From: Chryseobacterium piperi
Lineage (GTDB): Bacteria > Bacteroidota > Bacteroidia > Flavobacteriales > Weeksellaceae
Direction: 5' to 3'
Length of the DNA: 64,000 nt
Assembly (NCBI RefSeq): GCF_002285635.2
Contig: NZ_CP023049.2
Coordinates: 2,294,001 to 2,358,000 of the forward strand
Of this stretch, positions 1 to 9,042 are shown in pieces (the stretch's first letter is position 1; every line of letters begins with the position of its first letter). The notes beneath the pieces are model-generated. The model ran no database searches, was not told the DNA's origin, and saw nothing but the letters and a program-made list of their open reading frames with translations. Made by a program: the position numbers and the translations under genes.

Positions 1-2079
1 ATAATCTCCACTTCCTGCTTTATCCAATAAACGGAGTTCAAAACCACCGGCAGCACCATATCCCGGAATTGAAGGAGGTTGAAAAAATTCTATATTCGCT
101 CCCGGAATATTTTTAGCTTTTTCTTCCAGCTTTTCAATAATTTCGGCAGCTGATTCTTTACGGTCTTCCCAACTCTTAAGATTGATCAGACAGGTTCCTG
201 AATTGGATCCCGTTCCTTCTGTCAAAATCTCATATCCTGCCAGTGAAGAAACCGATTGTACTCCGTCAATCCCTTCAGATTCACGTAAAAGTTCTTTTGC
301 AATCTGATTGGTCCTTTCTAAGGTAGATCCCGGTGGCGTTTGGATAATTGCATAGATCATTCCCTGATCTTCACTCGGAATAAATCCTGAAGGAAGAGAG
401 TTGCTTAAAAAGAAGGTACATAAACAAAATGCCAATAACAAAGGCAATGTAATCATCTTCTTAGTCACAGTCTTATTCAGTAACTTTTCGTATTTACCCG
501 CCCCTTTAGTGAAAAGAGCATTGAACTTATCCAGAAACAAGGTTACCGGAGTTTTCTTTTTAGCCTTTCCATGGTTATTCTTTAATATTAAGGCACATAA
601 TGCCGGAGTCAGTGTAAGCGCTACTACCCCTGAAAGAATAATTGCAGAAGCCATCGTAATGGAAAACTGACGGTAAAAAACCCCAACAGGTCCGGACATA
701 AATGCAATAGGAATAAATACGGACGCCATTACCAATGTGATCGCGATAATCGCACCACTAATCTCATGCATCGCTTCTTCTGTAGCCTTCAGCGGTGATA
801 AATTTTTCTCTTCCATCTTGGCGTGAACAGCCTCAATAACAACAATCGCATCATCTACCACAACACCGATTGCCATAACGAGGGCAAAAAGAGAAATCAT
901 ATTTAGCGTAATTCCAAAGGCAGACATGACGAAAAATGTTCCTACTAATGAAACCGGAACTGCCAGAGCAGGAATCAATGTAGAACGCCAGTCTCCTAAG
1001 AACAGAAATACTACAATAGCTACCAGAATAAATGCTTCAAACAAGGTGTGAACCACTTTTTCAATGGATGCATCCAGGAACCTGGAAACATCATAGCTGA
1101 TATCATAATGCATCCCCTTAGGAAATGTATTTTTCTGAAGATCATCCATCAATGTTTTTACATTCTTGATTACATCGCTGGCATTAGAACCATAAGATTG
1201 TTTTACAGTAATTGCAGCAGACGGCTTACCATTCAATGTTGAGTAAATATCATACATCGAACTTCCAAATTCTATATCCGCCACATCTTTTAATCTTACA
1301 AACTCTCCGGCAGATTTCGCTTTCAGAATGATATTTCCGTAATCTTTCTCATTATTAAAACGACCGGGATATTTCAGAATATATTCAAATGATTGAGAAC
1401 GCTTTCCTGAACTTTCACCGGTTTTGCCCGGAGAAGCTTCCAAACTCTGCTGATTCAAAGCTTCCATTACTTCATCTGCTGAAATATTATAAGCTGTTAA
1501 TCGATCAGGTTTTAACCAGATACGCATAGCATATTCACGGGTTCCTAAAATATCAGCAAAACCTACTCCGCTTACCCTTCTCAATTCAGACATTACGTTG
1601 ATATCCGCATAATTGAAAAGGAACTTCTGATCCGCTTTCGGATCATCACTGTACAGGTTGATGTACATTAACATATTAGGCTCTTCCCTGGTAATTTTAA
1701 CTCCTTCACGAACTACCAGAGGAGGTAGTTTATTAACTACAGAAGATACACGGTTCTGAACGTTAACCGCTGCAACATTCGGATCCGTCCCCAGATCAAA
1801 AACAACCTGAATGGAAGCTTCACCATCATTTCCAGCGTCAGAAGTCATGTACTTCATACCCGGAACCCCGTTCAAACCTCTTTCCAGAGGGATAACTACG
1901 GATTTTATGAGCAATTCGTTATTAGCTCCCGGATATTCTGCAGTAATATTTACTTTAGGTGGAGAAATAGAAGGAAATTGAGTAACCGGCAATTTGACCA
2001 GTGACAGAACTCCTAAAAATACAATAATCAATGAGATTACTATAGACAGAACAGGTCTGCGAATGAATTTCTTAAACAT
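1..2079 (-). CDS. RND-family efflux pump inner-membrane subunit (HAE1/AcrB type), 3' end beyond window
   Basis: This is the N-terminal 693 residues of a proton-driven tripartite efflux permease; AcrB relatives are about 1,050 residues, so roughly the last third lies outside the window. The frame is open from the ATG at 2079 to base 1. The translation begins MFKKFIRRPVLSIVIS, typical of the family, followed by the first membrane helix and the conserved PVTQFPSISPP stretch. An adjacent Asp pair in the VVVDDAIVVIEAVHAKME segment (residues 409-410) matches the proton-relay aspartates of AcrB TM4. It starts 22 bases after the adaptor gene, so the two form an operon. The substrate cannot be read from sequence; drugs or other hydrophobic compounds are usual for HAE1 pumps. 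Confidence 0.93.
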   Translation of the reverse strand, partial: MFKKFIRRPVLSIVISLIIVFLGVLSLVKLPVTQFPSISPPKVNITAEYPGANNELLIKSVVIPLERGLNGVPGMKYMTSDAGNDGEASIQVVFDLGTDPNVAAVNVQNRVSSVVNKLPPLVVREGVKITREEPNMLMYINLYSDDPKADQKFLFNYADINVMSELRRVSGVGFADILGTREYAMRIWLKPDRLTAYNISADEVMEALNQQSLEASPGKTGESSGKRSQSFEYILKYPGRFNNEKDYGNIILKAKSAGEFVRLKDVADIEFGSSMYDIYSTLNGKPSAAITVKQSYGSNASDVIKNVKTLMDDLQKNTFPKGMHYDISYDVSRFLDASIEKVVHTLFEAFILVAIVVFLFLGDWRSTLIPALAVPVSLVGTFFVMSAFGITLNMISLFALVMAIGVVVDDAIVVIEAVHAKMEEKNLSPLKATEEAMHEISGAIIAITLVMASVFIPIAFMSGPVGVFYRQFSITMASAIILSGVVALTLTPALCALILKNNHGKAKKKTPVTLFLDKFNALFTKGAGKYEKLLNKTVTKKMITLPLLLAFCLCTFFLSNSLPSGFIPSEDQGMIYAIIQTPPGSTLERTNQIAKELLRESEGIDGVQSVSSLAGYEILTEGTGSNSGTCLINLKSWEDRKESAAEIIEKLEEKAKNIPGANIEFFQPPSIPGYGAAGGFELRLLDKAGSGDY

Positions 2080-2101
2080 ACAACTTCATTTTAAGTGTAG
2101 A

Positions 2102-3187
2102 CTACTCTGCTTTTAATTTCAATGATTGAATTACTTTTCTCGGATCCTGGAATCTCACTTTTACTTTTTGGTCATCTTTTACCTTCTGAACTCCTTCCAA
2201 TAGTATTTTATCTCCCTGAGACAGTCCTGATGCAATCACATATAAGTCGGGAAGTTCATAAGCTACTTTTATATTTTTAGACTTAGCCACTCCCTTGTTA
2301 TCAATAACAAATACATATTTTTGATCCTGAATTTCATAGGTTGCTTTTTGTGGGATGATTAATGCATTTCTAAGTGGCAGTGTCATTCTTACTTTTCCGG
2401 TTTCTCCATTTCTCAACAGTTTATCCGGATTAGGAAATTTAGCCCGAAAAGCAATGTTTCCGGTTTCATTATCAAATTCCCCTTCAATGGTCTGGATTTC
2501 TCCTTTTTGAGGAAGAGCATCTCCATTCGCCATAATTAAAGTCACCTGGTTACTTCCTCTGTCAGCAGCATGAGTCTGGTGATTCAGATATTCAGGTTCT
2601 GAAACATTAAAATAAGTATACACATTGGTATTATCAGACAGACTTGTTAGCAAATCTCCTTCATCTACTAGGCTTCCCAACTTCAAAGGAATCCTGTTAA
2701 TGATTCCAGAGAAAGGAGCTTTAATATCTGTAAATGATAAATGGATCTGCGCTAATCTCATCTCTGCATTCGCAGCATCCAGTTTAGCTTTTGCCATTGC
2801 TTTTTCATTCTTGGAAACAATGTTATTGTTAGCCAATGTACTAGCATTTTTCAATTCAATATTGGCCTGTTCTACTTCCGCTTTAGATTTCATGAGCTCA
2901 GCCTGGTATAGCTGAGGCATAATGCGGAATAAAGTTTGTCCTGCATGAACATATTGGCCTTCATCTACATAGATCTTTTCCAAAAAACCTTTTTCCTGAG
3001 CCCGAATTTCAATATTTTTTACCGATTGAATCTGAGTAACATATTCTTTATTGATCACCGTATCCATTTTTACTGGAGAAGTAACCGGATACGTTGTGAC
3101 TTCTTCTTTTTCTTCTTTTTTGTTGTTACAGCCAACAAAGAACAAGAGTGTGCTTAGCGCTATGCTTGAGGCAGCTCTTTTCATCAT
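2102..3187 (-). CDS. RND efflux periplasmic adaptor (membrane fusion lipoprotein)
   Basis: The product is the HlyD/AcrA-type adaptor that links the inner-membrane RND pump to an outer-membrane channel. The 361-residue protein starts with a lipoprotein signal peptide ending in FVGC (Cys at about residue 20), so it should be lipid-anchored. A first half-lipoyl segment (IRAQEKGFLEKIYVDEGQ) is followed by an alpha-helical hairpin rich in Ala, Glu and Lys (about residues 95-145), a second lipoyl half (FSGIINRIPLKLGSLVDEGD), and beta-barrel and membrane-proximal domains. A second Met directly follows the first, so the start could be 3 bases shorter. It is co-transcribed with the downstream pump. 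No TolC-like gene is visible; it would lie beyond the window. Confidence 0.93.
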   Translation of the reverse strand: MMKRAASSIALSTLLFFVGCNNKKEEKEEVTTYPVTSPVKMDTVINKEYVTQIQSVKNIEIRAQEKGFLEKIYVDEGQYVHAGQTLFRIMPQLYQAELMKSKAEVEQANIELKNASTLANNNIVSKNEKAMAKAKLDAANAEMRLAQIHLSFTDIKAPFSGIINRIPLKLGSLVDEGDLLTSLSDNTNVYTYFNVSEPEYLNHQTHAADRGSNQVTLIMANGDALPQKGEIQTIEGEFDNETGNIAFRAKFPNPDKLLRNGETGKVRMTLPLRNALIIPQKATYEIQDQKYVFVIDNKGVAKSKNIKVAYELPDLYVIASGLSQGDKILLEGVQKVKDDQKVKVRFQDPRKVIQSLKLKAE

Positions 3188-3327
3188 AATTTTTAAATTA
3201 TATAAATCGTTAATGTTTAATAGAATAGAATGGTACTAAAGTGGATCGTTATGATGGTACCAGCATACACAACGCACAGATGTTCCGCTCTATCATAAGA
3301 GCAGAATAATATGAGTAAAAAAGAAGT

Positions 3328-3711
3328 TTAAATTCTAATAGAACGTATTAGAATGAATTTTTTAACAGAACGATAATTACAAACGGAATCCGGGATGACT
3401 GCCTTTACACGTTTATAATTAAATAATCCAAAAAAGTAGACCAGGCTAAAAACACTTACAAACAGAATAGCATTCTGCACGGTATCAGATAATTGAAAAT
3501 CATCTTCAGTAAGTTCCAGAGAGAAATTCCCTAAATCATCAGCCATTTGCTGAACTGACAGTTTCTCGTAGGTCTGGTTTAAGCGGTTTGCTTTTTTAGG
3601 AAGGTTATTGGAAACCGGATAATGGTTTTGCAATGTTTTGACATTGATTTTACTTTCCACTATAAAAAGCAGAAATAAACTCGTCAAAAAATACACTATA
3701 TAGTTTCTCAT
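3328..3711 (-). CDS. Small membrane protein of unknown function upstream of the efflux operon
   Basis: I do not recognise this 127-residue protein. It has an N-terminal hydrophobic segment (about residues 4-20) and a second one (about 82-99, ILFVSVFSLVYFFGLF), followed by a basic tail, which suggests two membrane crossings or a signal peptide plus one helix. The polar middle (about 24-78) is periplasmic or cytoplasmic depending on orientation. It lies on the same strand as the RND operon, 140 bases ahead of the adaptor, so shared regulation is possible but unproven. A TAnnTTTG box sits only about 10 bases before the ATG, implying a very short leader. Confidence 0.7.
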   Translation of the reverse strand: MRNYIVYFLTSLFLLFIVESKINVKTLQNHYPVSNNLPKKANRLNQTYEKLSVQQMADDLGNFSLELTEDDFQLSDTVQNAILFVSVFSLVYFFGLFNYKRVKAVIPDSVCNYRSVKKFILIRSIRI

Positions 3712-3721
3712 TTCGAAGTGG

Positions 3722-3729
3722 CAAAGGTA
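3722..3729 (-). promoter_or_regulatory. Bacteroidota -7 promoter box (TACCTTTG) for the small membrane protein
   Basis: On the minus strand the sequence reads TACCTTTG, a full match to the TAnnTTTG -7 element of the Bacteroidota primary sigma factor. It ends 11 bases before the ATG at 3711, so transcription would start within a few bases of the start codon. I find no TTG at the expected -33 distance. Confidence 0.5.
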
Positions 3730-4084
3730 AGCTTAGATTTGAATATTATTATATAGATTAACAAAATTTAACTCTCCTTTAAATATTCTGAGCATAAATC
3801 CATCATGATATAAATGAAAAACAAAATAAGGTAGGGTAAGACTTTTACACGATTTATTATTTTTTCATGAGCTAAAAACGGATAGTACATACAACGAAAA
3901 TATTTCTCAGTTTAGGGAATATTAGTGGAAAACGTAAAAATACCATTCCGAAAACCCATTTATTTAATTAGAACAAGTATGAATATTTAATTAATTTATA
4001 AAAAATTAACAAATATTAGCTAAAAAAATCGTAATTTTACCGATTATAAACATTAACCAATGAAACACTTAATCATTTACAATT
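3730..4084. other. AT-rich intergenic region without a recognisable gene
   Basis: This is a divergent spacer between the small membrane protein and the lipoprotein gene at 4085. It is very AT-rich with A and T runs. A near-match to a -7 box (TAATTTTA, last base off consensus) lies about 50 bases before 4085. I see no RNA gene or long inverted repeat. Confidence 0.5.
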
Positions 4085-4480
4085 ATGAAAAAAATAGTTC
4101 CCTCATTCCTCATTATCCTGGCTGTTGCATCAGTAACAGCATGTAAAAGCTCAGCAAAAGATGAGCCTGAAATTGTTGCCAATAACCCTGTAGAAACGAC
4201 TGATGAAATTACTAAAGATGTTTTTACAGATAGCTACGGTGACAAAATAGAAGTCACCATCAACAACACTGATAATACGGCCATTATCCATTTGGCTGGT
4301 AAATCTTATGAGTTGAAAAAAAACAAAGATTTACCTAATTACACGGCATCTAACTCAGAATACCAGTATTCTAATATTAAAGGAAATATTACTTTCCTGA
4401 AAAGAAATGTTGATGTAGTTTTATTCCATCACAAAGCTCAAAAAAAAGATTCCTCGCCCAGTAAAATGGCTTCCTATTAA
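4085..4480 (+). CDS. Small lipoprotein of unknown function
   Basis: This 131-residue protein has a clear lipoprotein signal peptide (MKKIVPSFLIILAVASVTAC, Cys at residue 20), so it is anchored in the inner or outer membrane facing the periplasm. The mature part is charged and has no motif that I recognise. The middle (about 45-105) has alternating hydrophobic and polar residues that could form a small beta barrel, in the manner of MliC-like lysozyme-inhibitor lipoproteins, but that is only a shape guess. It lies 36 bases before the META-domain lipoprotein on the same strand, so the two are probably transcribed together. Confidence 0.75.
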   Translation: MKKIVPSFLIILAVASVTACKSSAKDEPEIVANNPVETTDEITKDVFTDSYGDKIEVTINNTDNTAIIHLAGKSYELKKNKDLPNYTASNSEYQYSNIKGNITFLKRNVDVVLFHHKAQKKDSSPSKMASY

Positions 4481-4516
4481 ATAAAAAACTCAGATTTAAC
4501 ATTTAAAACTATAACT

Positions 4517-4951
4517 ATGAAAAATATACACACCTATTTATTAGGGCTTTCAATCTTGGTACTTCTTGTATGTTGTACAACCAAACCTGTTCACCAGGCT
4601 ACTAATGATATTACCGGAAAGACCTGGAAGCTTTCAGAAATTAACGGACGTCCCATACAGCTTAAGGATCCTAAACACAATCCTTACTTTTCACTGAATA
4701 CAACTGACATGAGATATTCCGGAAATGCTGGTTGCAACGGTGTAGGAGGTACCTTTGAGATCAAACAGGACATCATGCGTATAAAATTCAATCAGGGAAT
4801 GTCTACAATGATGGCTTGTGAAGATCTGGAAACAGAACAACTATTTACAAAGGCCCTACTTGCTGCGGATAATTATTCAGTTAATGGAAATACATTGACA
4901 CTTAACAAAGGGAAAATGGCCCCATTAGCAAAGTTTGTATTGCAAAAATAA
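4517..4951 (+). CDS. META domain lipoprotein (HslJ-like)
   Basis: This 144-residue protein has an N-terminal lipoprotein signal (LLVCC, Cys near residue 20) and one META domain. Family features visible: the TGKTWKLSEINGRPI opening, the SGNAGCNGVGGTFEI core with its conserved CN, and MSTMMACEDLETEQLF before the C-terminal LTL strand. E. coli HslJ, which has this domain, is linked to heat-shock and novobiocin tolerance; the molecular role is not established. It is the second gene of a short operon and is followed directly by an intrinsic terminator. Confidence 0.88.
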   Translation: MKNIHTYLLGLSILVLLVCCTTKPVHQATNDITGKTWKLSEINGRPIQLKDPKHNPYFSLNTTDMRYSGNAGCNGVGGTFEIKQDIMRIKFNQGMSTMMACEDLETEQLFTKALLAADNYSVNGNTLTLNKGKMAPLAKFVLQK

Positions 4952-4964
4952 AATGTAAACACAA

Positions 4965-5003
4965 TAAAAAAGACGTCTATCTGATGATAGGCGTCTTTTT
5001 TTA
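4965..5003. terminator. Bidirectional intrinsic terminator
   Basis: A near-perfect inverted repeat (AAAGACGTCTAT / ATAGGCGTCTTT around a 6-base loop) is followed by seven Ts on the plus strand and preceded by an A run, so it can stop the META gene and the convergent SemiSWEET gene. Confidence 0.85.
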
Positions 5004-5012
5004 GAAAAACTC

Positions 5013-5267
5013 TTATTTCTTATAAATAGTATAGCAAATGAGAAGACTGATATTCATACAAACAGCAAAAGAATTCGATAAAATAATAGGAAGCTCATCC
5101 TTAACAATCCCATACCATACCCATAATGATAGACCTGATATAAGTACCAGGAGCATTACCCAAGAGATATCATCTACATTTTTCTCTTTCAAAACTTTTA
5201 TCAACTGTGGAATCATAGATACAGAAGTCAGTACACCTGCAACAATTCCAAGAATATTTTCATTCAT
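5013..5267 (-). CDS. SemiSWEET family sugar transporter (PQ-loop)
   Basis: The 84-residue protein has three predicted membrane helices (about 4-22, 35-54 and 62-82), which is the size of bacterial SemiSWEETs that dimerise to make a six-helix sugar pore. The first helix carries the PQ-loop signature (SMIPQLIKVLKEKN), and the second begins SWVMLLVLISGLSLWVWYG, with the Trp and Tyr residues typical of the family. SemiSWEETs facilitate bidirectional sugar diffusion; the substrate here cannot be deduced. It stands alone, convergent with the META lipoprotein. Confidence 0.88.
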   Translation of the reverse strand: MNENILGIVAGVLTSVSMIPQLIKVLKEKNVDDISWVMLLVLISGLSLWVWYGIVKDELPIILSNSFAVCMNISLLICYTIYKK

Positions 5268-5350
5268 TTTATTTAATTCGCATTCTTGAAGTTAATAATT
5301 TTCACCAAACAATAGAAAATTAAATTAAAACAAAAACACAAAGCTATTAT

Positions 5351-6385
5351 TTACTTAAATCTTGTTAACAAAACCTCTTCAGGTAAAGAAATACTCTCCT
5401 CGATGAACTGGAATAAACGGTTCGAAAAATAGCACCCATTTAAAATTCCCCGGGCCCCTAACCCATTAAAAACATATAAATTATGATGTTCAGAATGTCT
5501 TCCGATAATAGGCCTTCTATCTTTTACCGTAGGCCTAAATCCAAAATTGACTTCACTTACCTCAAAGTCATAAGGATATACTTCTGATAATCCTTTAACC
5601 AATTGCTCTACCGCAGAATCATCGATATGATGATGCAGTTGTTCCCTGTCATAAGTTCCCCCATAAAAATAAAGCCCATTATGTAAAGGGAATAAAAAAT
5701 GCTTCTTTTTAATGGTGACATTTTCCTGAACAGGCTCTGAAAGCTTTACTCTTATATGATGTCCTTTATTGGGTTGTACAGGAATATCAGAAAAATAGGG
5801 ATTATCCTTTACTCCCATTCCTTCACAAAATATAATATGTTTAAAAGAAATGTCTTTATAAACAGACTCCGATATGTTCAATTGGCTGTAATCAAACTTC
5901 TCGCTTATTAGCTGACTATTTGATTGAAAATAATGGAAAAAATCAGTGAAAAATTGACTAACATCCAGTCTCGCCGATTGGTTTACTTTTCCCGTATTAA
6001 AAGGATTAGTAACCCCTTCCAGATGTTGGAATTCTTTATTTAAAAAACCGGAAAGATCAGCATTATCTGACTTTTTAAGCCATAGATTCTGCTCATTTTC
6101 ATCATGAAAAACACGATGAATCGGAGCGTCAATTAAATAATTCTTACCGGTATAGGATTTTATCTCCTCAAGCGTAATTTTCAGAAAATCGATCTGGTCC
6201 TGCGCAAGCCAGAATGTGGTAAACTTTTTAAGAACTACCGGATTGATAATTCCCGCCGACACCTGTGAAGCCCCTCTTCGTCTCTCAGAAAATATTAAAA
6301 AAGATTTGTTATTCTTAATTAACTGATGTGCAAAAAAAAGACTGGCATATCCATCTCCTACAATAATATAATCTACATTTTCCAT
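5351..6385 (-). CDS. FAD-dependent oxidoreductase (DAO family)
   Basis: This 344-residue protein resembles D-amino-acid-oxidase-type flavoenzymes. It begins with a Rossmann FAD-binding strand-turn-helix (DYIIVGDGYASLFFAHQL), followed by a conserved ASQVSAGIINPV stretch. The C-terminal FAD signature is NLYVFNGLGARGILNGCYF, and GFRPTVKDRRPIIG is typical of DAO enzymes. No signal peptide is seen. The substrate is unknown. It follows gldN by 54 bases, but a strong hairpin lies between and ends only 6 bases before the ATG, so it may be only partly co-expressed with the gliding genes. Confidence 0.85.
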   Translation of the reverse strand: MENVDYIIVGDGYASLFFAHQLIKNNKSFLIFSERRRGASQVSAGIINPVVLKKFTTFWLAQDQIDFLKITLEEIKSYTGKNYLIDAPIHRVFHDENEQNLWLKKSDNADLSGFLNKEFQHLEGVTNPFNTGKVNQSARLDVSQFFTDFFHYFQSNSQLISEKFDYSQLNISESVYKDISFKHIIFCEGMGVKDNPYFSDIPVQPNKGHHIRVKLSEPVQENVTIKKKHFLFPLHNGLYFYGGTYDREQLHHHIDDSAVEQLVKGLSEVYPYDFEVSEVNFGFRPTVKDRRPIIGRHSEHHNLYVFNGLGARGILNGCYFSNRLFQFIEESISLPEEVLLTRFK

Positions 6386-6419
6386 AATAAAAAAACCTGA
6401 GTAAAAGTACTCAGGTTTT
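6386..6419 (-). terminator. Terminator-like hairpin after gldN, abutting the next start codon
   Basis: A perfect 12-bp inverted repeat (AAAACCTGAGTA / TACTCAGGTTTT, 4-base loop) at 6392-6419 is followed on the minus strand by a T-rich stretch running into the ATG at 6385. The form is a classical intrinsic terminator for the gldKLMN operon. Its position leaves almost no leader for the downstream gene, so it could also act as an attenuator or as an mRNA-end stabiliser. Confidence 0.8.
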
Positions 6420-6439
6420 GTATAAATATCAAGTGAAAT

Positions 6440-7378
6440 CTAATAATTCCACATATCATTTTCCATTTCAAGAATCTGCGCTTTAATTCTATCGCTTTCT
6501 TCTATCTGCTCATCAGCATTTCTTGGAATATAATCCTTGATTGTACCATCTCCCAAACCATTTGAAGATTTGTAAATGATAGACGAGAATCGTCTCGCAT
6601 TAATGATATCATCAAAAGATAAATCAGCAGAAGAGTTTTTTCTGTTATACACAAAATTGTTAGCTAATATTTCTCTTGCACTTGGATAGTAGATCCAGAA
6701 AAGGTCGATAAGCTCATTAGCACCTGCCAAAGGCTGCCCGTCCGGTCCTGTTCTTCCTTGTACAGCAGGGTCAGGTCCCATAGCAGCAATACCTAATGGT
6801 CTGTACTTCATTTGACCATCTCTTTTATCAATAAACCACATTCCCATAATTTTAAGAACCTTAACTTTATCAGTTGTGGTTTTAAAGATATCTGTATATT
6901 CTTTCTTCTCCTGGTCAGTTAATTGTCTTCCAGAGTTCAGGATATCAATAGCAGCATCAGAAACTCTTACACTTTCCAATCTCTTTTGAATTCCTTCAGG
7001 AGAAAGTCTGTCTACAAAGTTTTCATCGTTATATACCTGCTCAATCTTACCCGTCAATGCAGCATCCAATAATAATTGGTATAAAGATCTCGTCTGAGTA
7101 GCTAGTAAACCATCCGGATTATCATAATACAACGGCTGATTAATCTTGTCGTTCATATCAATGATCTCCCAAACGAACATACTTTTCAAGATATCTTTAT
7201 CTTCTACAAAACCATACTCCAAAGGCTTTACAGTTTTATCGATGATCGTGTCCCCAACTTTTTGTTTATTTTCAGCTCTCATTTGTCTGAATTCTTCCGG
7301 AGAGGAAGCATTCAGAATAGTTTGGGAAAAAGCAAATCCCGAAACTAATACTAAAAAAGTGCTTATATATTTTTTCAT
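6440..7378 (-). CDS. gldN: Gliding motility / T9SS protein GldN
   Basis: GldN (PorN in Porphyromonas) is a periplasmic T9SS component that works with the GldK lipoprotein ring at the outer membrane. The 312-residue length and signal peptide (MKKYISTFLVLVSGFAFSQ) fit the family. Recognisable family regions are FVWEIIDMNDKINQPLYY, the stretch MGMWFIDKRDGQMKYRPLGIA, and IDLFWIYYPSAREILANN. It is the last gene of the gldKLMN operon, 23 bases after gldM, and is followed by a strong hairpin. GldN is needed for secretion of proteins with T9SS C-terminal signals, such as the PorZ-like protein encoded at 45.6 kb. Confidence 0.96.
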   Translation of the reverse strand: MKKYISTFLVLVSGFAFSQTILNASSPEEFRQMRAENKQKVGDTIIDKTVKPLEYGFVEDKDILKSMFVWEIIDMNDKINQPLYYDNPDGLLATQTRSLYQLLLDAALTGKIEQVYNDENFVDRLSPEGIQKRLESVRVSDAAIDILNSGRQLTDQEKKEYTDIFKTTTDKVKVLKIMGMWFIDKRDGQMKYRPLGIAAMGPDPAVQGRTGPDGQPLAGANELIDLFWIYYPSAREILANNFVYNRKNSSADLSFDDIINARRFSSIIYKSSNGLGDGTIKDYIPRNADEQIEESDRIKAQILEMENDMWNY

Positions 7379-7401
7379 AATATTATTTTAACTTATTAAA
7401 A

Positions 7402-8994
7402 TTACTGAACATTGATTACAACAGGAGAAATATTTTTCAATGTTTGATTTCCTAATCCTGTAGCGGTTGCTTTAATATCGAAAACATAAACGACATCACC
7501 TGTTCTAAGATTTTTAACTAATCCGGCAGCTTCGTCAAGACTATTTCCTTTGATTAATAATGCAGCCTTACCAGGTACTTTAACCATAAACTGATTAACA
7601 GTGAATGATACCGGGAAGTCAAAGTCTGGTAATGCAGCCTGTACCATCTGATTTGGAATCGAAGTAGCAGGAATATTCAATACCGTTTGACCTCTCATTT
7701 GACCTTGTGGAGGAGGAACATTCTTAATTCTGTATTCAAATACCTGAGAAACAGTTTTACCATTAGGATCTGTTCCTGATAATGTCATTTTAACCGTAGT
7801 TCCTGTAGAAGGTGTCACTGTCCATTTTCCTGGACCAGTTCCTTTTACAACAGCGCCCGGAGCAGATAATGATAGTCTTGAATTATCAGCACCTAAGATA
7901 GCTCCCGAAACCGGGTTTTCCAATCCTCTGTACATTACATTCATTTTATCCGCAGAAAGTAGCAATCCTTTTTCAAGTTTTACTTCTCTTGGTCCTGCAA
8001 TAACATTATACGTATGAGTCCAAGGGAAAGTTTCTGGTTTTCCAGAAGCATCTGTTAAAGTAATCATTCCTTTTAAAGTATGCTCTCCAATACCATTTCC
8101 TGAAATAGGAATAATACCTTTTCCATTCTCTACTTTGCTTACACCAGTAATATTGATTTTATTACTATTAGAATACGTTCCTAGCATTACTTTAACTTCA
8201 GCTTGCTTACCAGCCTGAATATCAACAGGCCCTGAAACAATTGGCTCATAGCTGCTGAATTTAATACTAGCATCCACTTTTTCCTGAAGTAACAATGCTA
8301 AAGCATCAGATTGTACATTTCTAGCATCATTCTGGATAATTTCCAGATTAGACACCGCTGCGATTAACGGTTGATGATAGAATTTATTCTGAAACCAAGT
8401 CTTCTCATTAGGTGATTTTCCTTTTGGATATTCAGCAATCAGAGATTTATTGGCTCTTTCAACTAAATCCTTTAGCTGAGCATTATTTCCGAAAGTAGTA
8501 ACAATATAATTTCTTACATCATCAATTCTAAACTTCAAATCTAAAGCTCCTTTTGAAGGTGCATTTTCATCTCCATCTTTGAAGAAATATTTTGTTGTTG
8601 CATCATTATTATTAAGAGCTGCAAAGTTTTCACTCACATCAACATCTTTTCCTGTTTTAGGATCCTTATCATGAAAGTCTGACTGCTTTTTAAGTTCAGT
8701 CTTAATACCTTGAGCAGAGTTGACTAATGCGTCAATTTTACCTTTTAAAACTTTATATTGCTCCCAAGGCTGTGCATAAGTATCAGGTACTTGCTGTGCT
8801 TTGGCTTCAAGAGTTCTTTCAAAAATTTTCTCGTTTTTTCTTTCTGTTAAAGTTCTGGTTTCATTGAGAGCTTTAGTTGAGTCATAATAGGATCTGATGA
8901 TTTCTGCATCAATATTGAGGGCCATCATAGCGATGAACACCAAATACATAAGGTTGATCATCTTCTGACGTGGAGTCTGTTTTCCTTGTGCCAT
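7402..8994 (-). CDS. gldM: T9SS motor protein GldM
   Basis: GldM (PorM) is the long periplasmic shaft of the proton-driven motor that powers T9SS and gliding; it joins the inner-membrane ring of GldL to the periplasmic GldK/GldN ring. The 530-residue protein begins with a cytoplasmic tail (MAQGKQTPRQKMINLMY) and one membrane helix (about 14-28), followed by a helical domain (about 40-230) and beta-rich Ig-like repeats (about 235-525), as in known GldM/PorM structures. It lies 48 bases after gldL in the conserved gldK-L-M-N order. Confidence 0.96.
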   Translation of the reverse strand: MAQGKQTPRQKMINLMYLVFIAMMALNIDAEIIRSYYDSTKALNETRTLTERKNEKIFERTLEAKAQQVPDTYAQPWEQYKVLKGKIDALVNSAQGIKTELKKQSDFHDKDPKTGKDVDVSENFAALNNNDATTKYFFKDGDENAPSKGALDLKFRIDDVRNYIVTTFGNNAQLKDLVERANKSLIAEYPKGKSPNEKTWFQNKFYHQPLIAAVSNLEIIQNDARNVQSDALALLLQEKVDASIKFSSYEPIVSGPVDIQAGKQAEVKVMLGTYSNSNKINITGVSKVENGKGIIPISGNGIGEHTLKGMITLTDASGKPETFPWTHTYNVIAGPREVKLEKGLLLSADKMNVMYRGLENPVSGAILGADNSRLSLSAPGAVVKGTGPGKWTVTPSTGTTVKMTLSGTDPNGKTVSQVFEYRIKNVPPPQGQMRGQTVLNIPATSIPNQMVQAALPDFDFPVSFTVNQFMVKVPGKAALLIKGNSLDEAAGLVKNLRTGDVVYVFDIKATATGLGNQTLKNISPVVINVQ

Positions 8995-9042
8995 TCTTTT
9001 CTTTGTTTTGGATTAAAAATTTATTTAGAAATGGTTTGGAAA

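Noticed and set aside
401..670. Plus-strand 89-codon open frame
   Set aside because: It is antisense to the RND pump gene, which is open across the whole region.
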